Positions 1-6,163 are shown, counted from the stretch's first letter. The stretch: DNA of 9,648 nt from an uncultured Bacilli bacterium (GCA_947625365.1 CANQNZ010000042.1:1-9648), one strand, 5' to 3'. Numbers and translations are program-made. The notes: generated by a model not told the origin, from the sequence alone.

Positions 1-8
1 TTTTCTTT

Positions 9-92
9 TTATATTAAAACTATAAATAGTAATAATACTAATAGGAAGATAAGAATTACTAAAGATAGAATTAAAAAATCCTTCTTGTTCAT
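9..92 (-). CDS. 27-aa hydrophobic single-span membrane peptide
   Basis: Short gene below usual gene-caller limits. The start is ATG at 92-90 and the stop is TAA at 11-9. A very strong Shine-Dalgarno (GGGAGG, plus-strand 100-105) lies 7 nt upstream, which is the main reason to believe it is translated. The peptide opens with a short polar head (MNKKD). Residues 6-27 are then almost all Phe, Leu, Ile or Val with one Ser, so it is predicted to be a single transmembrane helix ending inside the membrane. There is no cleavable signal-peptide pattern and no known domain. The start lies 1 nt after the stop of the doubtful frame at 94-327, so coupling is possible. In size and composition it recalls small membrane-active peptides such as Ibs-type type I toxins, but that is analogy only. 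An accessory subunit of a membrane complex encoded beyond the left edge is equally possible. Confidence 0.55.
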   Translation of the reverse strand: MNKKDFLILSLVILIFLLVLLLFIVLI

Positions 93-93
93 A

Positions 94-327
94 CTACCGC
101 CTCCCTTCTTTATGAAGTTTGGCAATCACCCAACTATTAAATGTCCCTAAAACAATTTTATCAAACAATTGTTTGTAACGCAATGCTTTTATATTAATTT
201 TTGACAATTTAAAAAACTTGGAAAATTTGAGTAAAGATGGAAAAGCGTATTTGATAATAGGACGGTTAAATGTTAAGATGAATATGCCAAGGTAACTTGC
301 ATAAAATAAGATAGCATCTGAAATCAA
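94..327 (-). pseudogene. Doubtful 77-codon reading frame, possible gene remnant
   Basis: An open frame of 77 codons with no recognisable domain; the product would be basic and rich in Phe, Lys and Ile, with a hydrophobic N-terminus. The only available start is TTG at 327-325. It has no Shine-Dalgarno, sits inside the inverted repeat at 314-347, and an in-frame TGA lies four codons upstream. There is no internal ATG. The end looks more gene-like: the stop is 1 nt before the ATG of the small peptide at 92, and that peptide's ribosome binding site falls in its last codons. It may therefore be the 3' end of a gene that lost its beginning, or simply the leader of the peptide mRNA that happens to be open. 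I do not recognise it. Confidence 0.25.
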
Positions 328-347
328 CGATTGTTGAAATCAGATGC
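314..347. repeat. 34-nt imperfect inverted repeat, hairpin or possible terminator
   Basis: Two 15-nt arms (314-328 and 333-347) flank a 4-nt loop; 13 of 15 positions pair, with two adjacent mismatches in the middle. The outer half-arm reads GCATCTGA. On the plus strand the hairpin is followed by a moderately T-rich stretch (TTTTGCTATTTTA), on the minus strand by TATCTTATTTTA, so either orientation could terminate transcription weakly. No gene in the window obviously needs a terminator here. A recombination scar or an RNA structure in the leader of the small peptide mRNA are alternatives. Confidence 0.55.
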
Positions 348-541
348 TTTTGCTATTTTAGAAGTAAAATAACTTTTTGCCATAAATACCACTAACTTTC
401 TTTTAGCCTTTGTTAAATAGAAAGGAAAAACATCTGATATATTCCAAATGTATCCACGAGCATTATTATGAGCAAAAAAGATTTAATAAATATAATATAC
501 TTAATGTTTATACATAAATTTATGAAAAAAATAAAAAAATG
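348..541. other. Non-coding AT-rich stretch upstream of the 431-aa gene
   Basis: No convincing reading frame on either strand. It holds a small perfect hairpin (TATTTTA at 354-360 and TAAAATA at 365-371), a stray TATAAT at 491-496 without a good -35, and a 12-bp perfect palindrome at 513-524. If the weak frame at 94-327 is discounted, the gene-free stretch runs from 93 to 571. Confidence 0.5.
513..524. promoter_or_regulatory. 12-bp palindrome upstream of the 431-aa gene, possible operator
   Basis: CATAAATTTATG is a perfect palindrome immediately upstream of the extended -10 at 542-550, in the place a -35 box or repressor site would occupy. In DNA this AT-rich, short palindromes arise by chance, so the regulatory role is a weak inference. 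Confidence 0.25.
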
Positions 542-550
542 TGATAGAAT
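542..550 (+). promoter_or_regulatory. Extended -10 promoter for the 431-aa gene
   Basis: TGA followed by TAGAAT forms an extended -10 (TGn plus hexamer, one mismatch to TATAAT). No good -35 lies 16-18 nt upstream, which is compatible with an extended -10 promoter. The predicted start is near 557, leaving a leader of about 15 nt with the GGGAGG ribosome binding site at 561-566. Confidence 0.5.
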
Positions 551-571
551 AAAAAATCAAGGGAGGTTACA

Positions 572-1867
572 ATGTTACAAGGAAAATATGCAGAATACTT
601 AAAAAGCGTAATAAAAAGGGTTTATAAGCAATATACAGTGGAAAGAACAGATGGACAATCAACATTAGCAGATGTAGCAAAACTATTCAATATACCAATA
701 GATAAATCAAGACTGGCTGACTATGAAATAAGGACAATTAACTTTAATGACAAATTGTCTTTGGACTTGGTAGATAGGAAAACTAATACGGAATTTAAAG
801 CCAAATATACTTATAATTATGGCCTAGATAGGTTAAGCTATATAAATGTAACTGCAAAAAATTCATCTAAAGAAATAGAAAATATCTACTATATTGGCGA
901 TACTAATCCGGTTATTACAAAAATAACGTTTATTGATGGTGAATATAAATTAACTTTTGAAAAAGAAATGCCAAACGATGCGAGAACTAATTATATAAAT
1001 GTAAATAATAAGTTTACTATACAATATTTAGCAAATCATTATGATAAACATGAAGAAGAAGTTTGTTTGCTATCTAAAACGTTTCAAAAACACGATGATG
1101 GTAAATATGTTTACGATTTTGAGCGAACTCGAACGGACCAACTTATAGCCATAAAGGAAAATTTAGACTCACAAAGTAAGCATGCTTTTATTGAAAGCGA
1201 CAATGTGATGTATGGAATAGACTTTTTCCAAAGTGAATTGCATAATGGAGTTAGAGGAGCATTTTTTGAAAGTACAAAGATTAGCCATATAAAAGAACAT
1301 TTTCCTTCTTCAATTGACAATTATGAACCAAGTTCTAAATTTAAAGATAAAGACACAGCGTCTGCTATAATTCTAATGGGATATGCTGGCCGCGGTAATT
1401 ATTCTGAATTAGAAGTATATAAAACTACTGAAAGCATAGTGGGAAGTTATTATGTAAAAAACTTTTCCACAGATGAACATAGGAAAATATCTGAATTAAA
1501 AAATGATTTCCAATTACCAAATTTAGATGAGGGAATGATTACAAGCAAAGAAATTAGTTATCTATTAGAAAGTTTACGTTCTCGTTTTAAAGATGATTTT
1601 ATTGAACTTATTTCAGATGATTTACTAGAGTTTGCTAAAAAGATAGATATTAGAAAAGGTGTATTGAAAGAAGAAATAGAACCATTATCGCCAAAATTAT
1701 TTTTTGATAAACCTATTGAAGAAGTTGAAAATATGGTTGAAAGTGCTAAAGATGAATATTTTAAATTAGCTTCAGAGCAATACTTTGCTATATCTCATCA
1801 AAAGCAAGAAGAAGGTAAAGCTAATACTTTAAAACCGAATAATATCAAAAAAAGTAGCTATAACTAA
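572..1867 (+). CDS. Unrecognised 431-aa soluble protein
   Basis: I do not recognise this protein. ATG at 572 follows a GGGAGG Shine-Dalgarno with 5 nt spacing, so the start is secure. It has no signal peptide and no transmembrane segment, and should be cytoplasmic. The first 20 residues are basic and helical. Residues about 50-185 look beta-rich, with alternating hydrophobic and charged residues and many Tyr and Asn. A Gly-rich stretch at 264-275 (SAIILMGYAGRG) is the most motif-like part, though it does not match a Walker A loop. The C-terminal third (about 320-410) is highly charged and alpha-helical, and the last 20 residues are polar and Lys/Asn rich. It has its own promoter and terminator, so it is monocistronic. 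The terminator overlaps the last codons and encodes the KKSSYN tail. No enzymatic residues can be assigned. Confidence 0.85.
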   Translation: MLQGKYAEYLKSVIKRVYKQYTVERTDGQSTLADVAKLFNIPIDKSRLADYEIRTINFNDKLSLDLVDRKTNTEFKAKYTYNYGLDRLSYINVTAKNSSKEIENIYYIGDTNPVITKITFIDGEYKLTFEKEMPNDARTNYINVNNKFTIQYLANHYDKHEEEVCLLSKTFQKHDDGKYVYDFERTRTDQLIAIKENLDSQSKHAFIESDNVMYGIDFFQSELHNGVRGAFFESTKISHIKEHFPSSIDNYEPSSKFKDKDTASAIILMGYAGRGNYSELEVYKTTESIVGSYYVKNFSTDEHRKISELKNDFQLPNLDEGMITSKEISYLLESLRSRFKDDFIELISDDLLEFAKKIDIRKGVLKEEIEPLSPKLFFDKPIEEVENMVESAKDEYFKLASEQYFAISHQKQEEGKANTLKPNNIKKSSYN

Positions 1868-1882
1868 TTGCTACTTTTTTTG
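1846..1882. terminator. Bidirectional intrinsic terminator between convergent genes
   Basis: A perfect 13-bp stem pairs 1846-1858 (CAAAAAAAGTAGC) with 1870-1882 around an 11-nt loop. The A-tract upstream and T-tract downstream are symmetrical, so it can stop transcription from both the 431-aa gene (plus) and the 2H phosphoesterase-like gene (minus). The stop codon of the plus-strand gene (1865-1867) lies in the loop. Confidence 0.85.
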
Positions 1883-1909
1883 ACAAAATACATTATTAAA
1901 TATAAAAAA

Positions 1910-2368
1910 TTATCTTCTTTTATTTAATGAATATGGTTCATAGGAAACGTATTCTCTGTTTTCATCTTTAATCCAATATCCGAATTTTCCTATTATTTTA
2001 ATAGGTTTTTCTAAGGGACTAAAATTTAAATTTTTAGTATCAGATGCTACCGCGTCTTTTGCTAAAGAGGCAGTAATATGTGGGACTTTTAATACACTTG
2101 GATTTTGCTCATCATAATTTATATAATATGGTAGTAACCTATCCGAAAATGATATTGAAAAACCGCTGTTTTTACCATCATTACCATATCCTATAAGAAA
2201 AACTTCGAAAGTCTGACCAACTATGTCATTAAATATTTCTACTTTATTTGGATGATATTTAAAAGTACAATGAATTTCATCGTTAACTTTAGCTAATGGA
2301 TTTATTTCTAATGAGTGAATTAATTCTACGGTTTTATTGTCAAAAAAAATTCCTTCATAACTTAACAT
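1910..2368 (-). CDS. 2H phosphoesterase superfamily-like protein
   Basis: A 152-aa protein without signal or membrane segment. ATG at 2368-2366 follows AAGGAGA (2374-2380), a good ribosome binding site. Two HxTx motifs are visible: H33-C-T35-F and P96-H97-I-T99-A, about 64 residues apart. This is the active-site signature of the 2H phosphoesterase fold, in which paired His/Thr residues act on 2',3'-cyclic phosphates or related RNA or nucleotide substrates (LigT, CPDase, AKAP7-like and tRNA-ligase CPDase branches). Each motif lies in a plausible beta-strand context, and the second is followed by a conserved-looking region ending in GKFGYWIKDE (around 128-137). The length is slightly below the usual 170-190 aa. 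The family call is inferred from motif pattern and spacing; the substrate is unknown. It is transcribed divergently from the SAM-binding protein at 2508, which could mean shared control. Confidence 0.65.
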   Translation of the reverse strand: MLSYEGIFFDNKTVELIHSLEINPLAKVNDEIHCTFKYHPNKVEIFNDIVGQTFEVFLIGYGNDGKNSGFSISFSDRLLPYYINYDEQNPSVLKVPHITASLAKDAVASDTKNLNFSPLEKPIKIIGKFGYWIKDENREYVSYEPYSLNKRR

Positions 2369-2421
2369 ATATTTCTCCTTTTAAGATTGCAAGCGTTTGT
2401 TTTTGTTTAATGTCTTTTTTA

Positions 2422-2430
2422 ATTATATCA
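2422..2430 (-). promoter_or_regulatory. Extended -10 promoter for the 2H phosphoesterase-like gene
   Basis: On the minus strand TGA is followed directly by a perfect TATAAT (plus-strand 2422-2427). No convincing -35 lies at 16-18 nt, so the extended -10 probably carries recognition. The leader would be about 45 nt before the start at 2368. Confidence 0.55.
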
Positions 2431-2461
2431 CTAGCCGGAAAAAACGTATAGGATTAAATTA

Positions 2462-2489
2462 TTGCAAAACTGCAAAAATATAGTATAAT
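2462..2489 (+). promoter_or_regulatory. Sigma-A-type promoter for the SAM-binding protein gene
   Basis: TTGCAA (2462-2467) and a perfect TATAAT (2484-2489) are separated by 16 nt. The expected transcript start is near 2496, just at the ribosome binding site. The direct repeat TGCAAAA occurs at 2463-2469 and 2471-2477, overlapping the -35 and spacer, and could be a regulator half-site pair. Confidence 0.65.
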
Positions 2490-2507
2490 TTGGCTAGGGG
2501 GAAAATA

Positions 2508-3320
2508 ATGGCAAATTTAAACAAAGATTTAGAATATGTTCAAACTATACTAGATGGTCAAAATCAAGAACAGTTTGGATTTATATACTCAAGAACTAAT
2601 GAAAATTTATTAAGTTTGTTTGAAAAAATTAATGTAACTGGAAAAAAAGTTTATACCGTTTTATCTTCAGGAGATTTTCTTTTTTCGGCTGTTAATGCCG
2701 GGGCAAGTGTAATCGACTGTTTTGATGTTAATCCTATAACTTACAGGTATTATCATTTAAGAAAATGGTTACTACAATATAATTTAATTGATGCCGATGG
2801 GCAATATATGTCTACATTAAAATATATTGTCAAAAATCATTTAGACTCTGATTGTTTAAATGAACAAGATAGTGTTACTTTTTGGCTCGATTTTTTAAGT
2901 AAAATTGATAATTTTCACTTTTATAGCAATATTCTTTTTGAATATATGAAAAGACCAAAAGTGCCCTATAGTGAAAATTTAAAAGCAATTTCTGAAAAGC
3001 TAAAATTAATGTATCCTAGATTTGATTATGTTGATATCTGCGCAAATTTAAAAAACAACCAAACAAGGAAATATGATTTAGTTTATTTATCAAATATATT
3101 ATATTACAATCGGCAAGAAGAGAAGCTTAAAAATTGTTGTCATAATATATTAAATATTTTAGAAGAAAACGGGGAAGTAATTTGCTCTTCTATTCGGCCT
3201 GATGCATATTATCTAGACAAAGAGCACGATATATTTTCTGACTATTTTCATTATGATGAGATATTTACAGACAAATTTACTGACCATAGTGTTTTATATT
3301 ATAAATATACTAAAAAATAA
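2508..3320 (+). CDS. SAM-binding Rossmann-fold protein, DUF3419/BtaA-like
   Basis: 270 aa when started at ATG 2508, which has AGGGGG (2496-2501) 6 nt upstream. A TTG at 2490 is in frame but overlaps the -10 box of the promoter, so it is rejected. Residues 47-76 carry a class I SAM-binding signature: a beta strand with a glycine turn (VYTVLSSGDF), then an acidic strand end (CFDVNP, Asp73) expected to bind the ribose. Residues 189-200 (YDLVYLSNILYY) resemble motif IV, followed by a helix and the strand GEVICSS. The glycine-turn and SNILYY style resembles the DUF3419/BtaA-like group, some of which move the 3-amino-3-carboxypropyl group of SAM rather than methyl. A helical insertion at about 92-170 separates the core halves and may set the substrate. 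The substrate is not deducible, and an ordinary methyltransferase remains possible. No membrane segment is seen. Confidence 0.65.
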   Translation: MANLNKDLEYVQTILDGQNQEQFGFIYSRTNENLLSLFEKINVTGKKVYTVLSSGDFLFSAVNAGASVIDCFDVNPITYRYYHLRKWLLQYNLIDADGQYMSTLKYIVKNHLDSDCLNEQDSVTFWLDFLSKIDNFHFYSNILFEYMKRPKVPYSENLKAISEKLKLMYPRFDYVDICANLKNNQTRKYDLVYLSNILYYNRQEEKLKNCCHNILNILEENGEVICSSIRPDAYYLDKEHDIFSDYFHYDEIFTDKFTDHSVLYYKYTKK

Positions 3321-3347
3321 AAGAATATACTATTTTTATAGATTATC

Positions 3348-3376
3348 TTGTCAAAAAAGATACAAAGTGTTATTCT
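3348..3376 (+). promoter_or_regulatory. Promoter for the four-helix membrane protein gene
   Basis: TTGTCA (3348-3353) and TATTCT (3371-3376) are separated by 17 nt, with TGT directly before the -10 (extended -10). The leader would be about 18 nt. No strong terminator lies between this promoter and the end of the preceding gene at 3320, so read-through from it is possible. Confidence 0.55.
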
Positions 3377-3400
3377 TAAATTAGAAATGGAGTGAAGTAA

Positions 3401-3892
3401 ATGGAAAAACCAGTAAAGAAAGCAAGAGCTTCTAAAATATACGATGTAATTTTAGTTGTTGCCTTAATTGTTTATATAATGGTTGACTGTTATATTATGC
3501 CTAAAGGAGACACAATTCCTTTATGGTATCATATTTTTGATTACGGATGGTATGTTATATGTGCTATAATAGGATTTCTAGAAGGACGAAGCTTAGCTTA
3601 TAATACAAATATTACATTAGAGAAAACTTTTAAAAACGAAGAAGAAGTAAGGGAATATCATAATAGTTCTTGTTTTGGTAAAAGCAATGATAAAAAAATC
3701 GTAATTTTTTTAATATTAGCTATCATATTTATTGGTCTTACAGTAGTCTTATCAGTGGTAGATAGCGGTAAAATTTTAACAATCATAGGTACAATTAGTG
3801 AATTTGTAGCAATAATAACAGTAATATTATTTGCATATGCGTTAGGAGAAAAAGGCGGAGCTTTAAAAGCATTAAGAACAAAAATGAAATAA
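3401..3892 (+). CDS. Four-helix integral membrane protein, unknown function
   Basis: A 163-aa protein starting at ATG 3401 with TGGAGTGA (3388-3395) as ribosome binding site. Four hydrophobic segments are seen at about 14-33, 46-64, 99-121 and 124-148. The N-terminus (KKARASK), the loop at 65-98 and the C-terminus (KALRTKMK) are basic or highly charged, so by the positive-inside rule both ends and the central loop should be cytoplasmic. The central loop carries a mixed-charge stretch (TLEKTFKNEEEVREYH) that may be a short helix. No catalytic motif or transporter signature is visible and I do not assign a family. It sits alone behind its own promoter and ends at a terminator shared with the convergent clpB. 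Confidence 0.8.
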   Translation: MEKPVKKARASKIYDVILVVALIVYIMVDCYIMPKGDTIPLWYHIFDYGWYVICAIIGFLEGRSLAYNTNITLEKTFKNEEEVREYHNSSCFGKSNDKKIVIFLILAIIFIGLTVVLSVVDSGKILTIIGTISEFVAIITVILFAYALGEKGGALKALRTKMK

Positions 3893-3899
3893 AAAAAAT

Positions 3900-3924
3900 C
3901 TCGAAAATATTCGAGTATTTTTTT
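3900..3924. terminator. Bidirectional terminator between membrane-protein gene and clpB
   Basis: A 6-bp stem (CTCGAA 3900-3905, TTCGAG 3910-3915) with a 4-nt loop is flanked by an A-run on the left (3891-3898) and a T-run on the right (3918-3924). The flanking A and T tracts can extend the stem past a short mismatch. It serves the plus-strand gene ending at 3892 and the minus-strand clpB ending at 3923. Confidence 0.75.
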
Positions 3925-6028
3925 ATATAAGAACTAAATTACCGTTTTGATAATCAATTGTAATTGTAGAATTAAATTTAATTTTATCTTCAATTATACT
4001 TTGCGCAATTAAAGTTTCAATCGTACGTGATACAAAGCGTTTGATAGGGCGAGCACCATATCTTTCATCATAAGCACAATTAATAATATATTCTTTTGCA
4101 CTTTCAGTTAAATTTAATTTTAACCTTTTATCACTTAAGCGCTTTTCGATATCAGCAATGATTTTATCCAAAATATCATAAATTACATCTTTTGATAAGC
4201 TATTAAAAATAATAATTTCATCAATTCTGTTTATAAATTCTGGTTTAAATGTATGGCGAAGTTCTCCTTCAATTAACTCGTTTGCGTTTTCTTTTGCTTC
4301 TAAAATATATTCACTACCTAGATTAGAAGTCATAATGATAATTGTATTTTTAAAATCAACAGTACGACCTTGGGAGTCAGTTATACGACCATCATCTAAT
4401 ATTTGTAAAAGAATATTAAAGACATCTTTATGAGCTTTTTCGATTTCATCAAATAAAACGATACTATAAGGATTACGACGAACTGCTTCAGTAAGTTGTC
4501 CTCCTTCATCATAACCGATATATCCTGGCGGAGCACCTACAAGGCGAGAAACACTATGAGCTTCCATATATTCACTCATATCAATTCGTACCATATGACG
4601 TTCATCATCAAAAAGTTCATATGCTAGGCTACGAGCAACTTCGGTTTTACCAACTCCTGTAGGGCCTAAAAAGATAAATGAACCAATAGGACGATTAGGG
4701 TCTTTAATACCACTTCGCGCTCTAATTATAGCTTCGCTGACTAGTTTTAATGCATTATCTTGACCTTTAACTCTTTTGGCTAAATTAGCTTGTAGATTAA
4801 TTAATTTTTCTCTTTCACCACTGACTAGTTTACTAATAGGTATGTTAGTCCATTTAGATATAATAGCTGCAATAGATTCATCATCGACCACATCACTTAA
4901 GATTTTACTTTGAGAACTTTTCTTTAAATTATCAAGCTCTTCTTGTAATTTAGGAATAGTGCCATGACGAAGTTTCGCGGCTTTTTCCAAATCATAAGTG
5001 CTTTCGGCTATCTCAAGTTCATGACTAGCTTTTTCTAATTCTTCTTTTTTCTTATTAATATTAGTACTTAAACTTTTTTCATTATTCCATTCATCTTTAA
5101 GTTTAGTTTCTTTTTCTTTAAGTTTTTCAAGTTCGCTATCTAATTCAATTAAACGATTTTTGGATAATTCGTCTTTTTCTTTTTTTAATGCTTCCCGTTC
5201 TATTTGCAGTTGCATAATTTTTTTGCTTAAAACATCAAGATTAACAGGAACCGATTCCATTTGGACTTTAATAGTTGCACATGCTTCATCGACTAAATCG
5301 ATAGCTTTATCAGGCAAATAACGATTAGTTATATATCTATCTGACAAGCTAGCAGCTGCTACTAAAGCTTTATCTTTAATGGTAACTCCGTGATAAACTT
5401 CAAAACGTGATTTTAAACCACGTAGAATAGTAATAGTATCTTCTACATTAGGTTCGGAAACTAGTATTTTCTGAAAACGTCTTTCTAGTGCGCCATCTTT
5501 TTCTATGTATTTGCGATATTCGTTTAAAGTAGTTGCTCCAATACAATGAATTTCGCCACGAGCTAGCATTGGTTTTAACATATTTCCGGCGTCCATAGCA
5601 CCTTCTAAAGCACCAGCTCCTACAATCATGTGAATTTCGTCAATGAACATAATAATTTCGCCATCAGATTCTTTAATCTTTTTTAAGACCGCTTTTAATC
5701 TTTCTTCAAATTCACCACGATATTTAGCCCCGGCAATTAAAGCAGCCATATCTAATTCCCAAATTTTTTTATTTTTTAAACTATCAGGAACATCACCTTT
5801 GACAATTCTTTGAGCCAAACCTTCTACAATAGCAGTTTTACCAACACCTGGGTCGCCAATTAAAACCGGATTATTTTTGGTTTTACGGGAAAGAATACGC
5901 GTGATATTACGAATTTCTTCATCACGACCAATGACAGGGTCATTTTTGCCATTTTTTACAGCATCAACAATATCTCGACCATATTTTTCTAAAACATTTT
6001 CTTCTTCATTTGGATTTTGATTAAACAT
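3923..6028 (-). CDS. clpB: ClpB protein disaggregase lacking the N-terminal domain
   Basis: A cytoplasmic hexameric AAA+ unfoldase that, with DnaK, pulls polypeptides out of aggregates. AAA1: Walker A GDPGVGKT (58-65), pore loop KYRGEFEER (102-110), Walker B IIMFIDE (125-131). A long coiled-coil M domain spans about 265-385, including the AAKLRHGTIPKLQEEL helix, which separates ClpB from ClpA, ClpC and ClpE. AAA2: GPTGVGKT (455-462), pore loop GYIG (502-505), Walker B IVLFDE (523-528), sensor-2 GAR (658-660). No ClpP-docking IGF/IGL loop is seen, so it should not feed a protease. At 701 aa it is about 150 residues shorter than typical ClpB: it starts right before the EKYGRD linker and lacks both Clp_N repeats. 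The start (ATG 6028, GGAGGG at 6035-6040) follows a promoter directly, so this is the native form, not a sequencing truncation. Regulated by HrcA through CIRCE. Confidence 0.97.
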   Translation of the reverse strand: MFNQNPNEEENVLEKYGRDIVDAVKNGKNDPVIGRDEEIRNITRILSRKTKNNPVLIGDPGVGKTAIVEGLAQRIVKGDVPDSLKNKKIWELDMAALIAGAKYRGEFEERLKAVLKKIKESDGEIIMFIDEIHMIVGAGALEGAMDAGNMLKPMLARGEIHCIGATTLNEYRKYIEKDGALERRFQKILVSEPNVEDTITILRGLKSRFEVYHGVTIKDKALVAAASLSDRYITNRYLPDKAIDLVDEACATIKVQMESVPVNLDVLSKKIMQLQIEREALKKEKDELSKNRLIELDSELEKLKEKETKLKDEWNNEKSLSTNINKKKEELEKASHELEIAESTYDLEKAAKLRHGTIPKLQEELDNLKKSSQSKILSDVVDDESIAAIISKWTNIPISKLVSGEREKLINLQANLAKRVKGQDNALKLVSEAIIRARSGIKDPNRPIGSFIFLGPTGVGKTEVARSLAYELFDDERHMVRIDMSEYMEAHSVSRLVGAPPGYIGYDEGGQLTEAVRRNPYSIVLFDEIEKAHKDVFNILLQILDDGRITDSQGRTVDFKNTIIIMTSNLGSEYILEAKENANELIEGELRHTFKPEFINRIDEIIIFNSLSKDVIYDILDKIIADIEKRLSDKRLKLNLTESAKEYIINCAYDERYGARPIKRFVSRTIETLIAQSIIEDKIKFNSTITIDYQNGNLVLI

Positions 6029-6051
6029 TTTTATCCCTCCTTAGTAATTGT

Positions 6052-6079
6052 ATTATAGCACCATTTTAGCACTTGTCAA
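6052..6079 (-). promoter_or_regulatory. clpB promoter with -35 inside the CIRCE operator
   Basis: On the minus strand a perfect TTGACA (6079-6074) and a perfect TATAAT (6057-6052) are separated by 16 nt, with TGC in front of the -10 (extended -10). Transcription should start near 6045, giving a leader of about 17 nt that contains the ribosome binding site. The -35 lies in the operator, so HrcA binding would block RNA polymerase directly. Confidence 0.85.
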
Positions 6080-6092
6080 TAGTGAGTGCTAT
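6066..6092. promoter_or_regulatory. CIRCE element (HrcA operator)
   Basis: Left arm TTAGCACTT, exact 9-nt spacer, right arm GAGTGCTAT. The consensus is TTAGCACTC-N9-GAGTGCTAA, so each arm has one mismatch at its last base. The known role of CIRCE is binding the HrcA repressor, which is released on heat shock. The gene for HrcA is not in this window. Confidence 0.92.
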
Positions 6093-6124
6093 TTTTGCTG
6101 ACATTTAGACTTGTTAACATAATG

Positions 6125-6138
6125 GTCAATTAATTGAC
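6125..6138. promoter_or_regulatory. 14-bp perfect palindrome over the -35 box, candidate operator
   Basis: GTCAATTAATTGAC reads the same on both strands and covers five of six bases of the -35 hexamer of the 6188 promoter. The position is typical for a repressor operator. Its inverted half also gives TTGACC on the minus strand, but no good minus-strand -10 follows. Confidence 0.45.
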
Positions 6139-6163
6139 AAAAGGTAGAACATTTTAGTATAAT
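6134..6163 (+). promoter_or_regulatory. Sigma-A-type promoter for the 6188-8019 operon
   Basis: Perfect TTGACA (6134-6139) and perfect TATAAT (6158-6163) with an 18-nt spacer. The start site is expected near 6170, giving a leader of about 18 nt with the AAGGTGA ribosome binding site at 6177-6183. Confidence 0.8.

Noticed and set aside
201..230. Plus-strand TTGACA at 201-206 as promoter for an antisense RNA to the small peptide region
   Set aside because: No acceptable -10 at 16-18 nt spacing, and it points away from the peptide gene at 9-92.
264..275. Gly-rich segment of the 431-aa protein (residue numbers) as a nucleotide-binding P-loop
   Set aside because: It lacks the GxxxxGK[ST] pattern; GYAGRGN has no Lys-Ser/Thr, so no nucleotide binding is claimed.
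1111..1320. 69-codon open frame on the minus strand
   Set aside because: Lies entirely within the 431-aa gene on the opposite strand, with no ribosome binding site or known domain; a shadow of the real gene.
2490..2507. Upstream TTG start adding six residues to the SAM-binding protein
   Set aside because: It abuts the TATAAT box and lies before the expected transcript start; ATG 2508 has a proper AGGGGG site.
6101..6129. Second minus-strand clpB promoter using TTGACC at 6124-6129
   Set aside because: The expected -10 position holds only about three matching bases; the symmetry is explained by the palindrome at 6125-6138.
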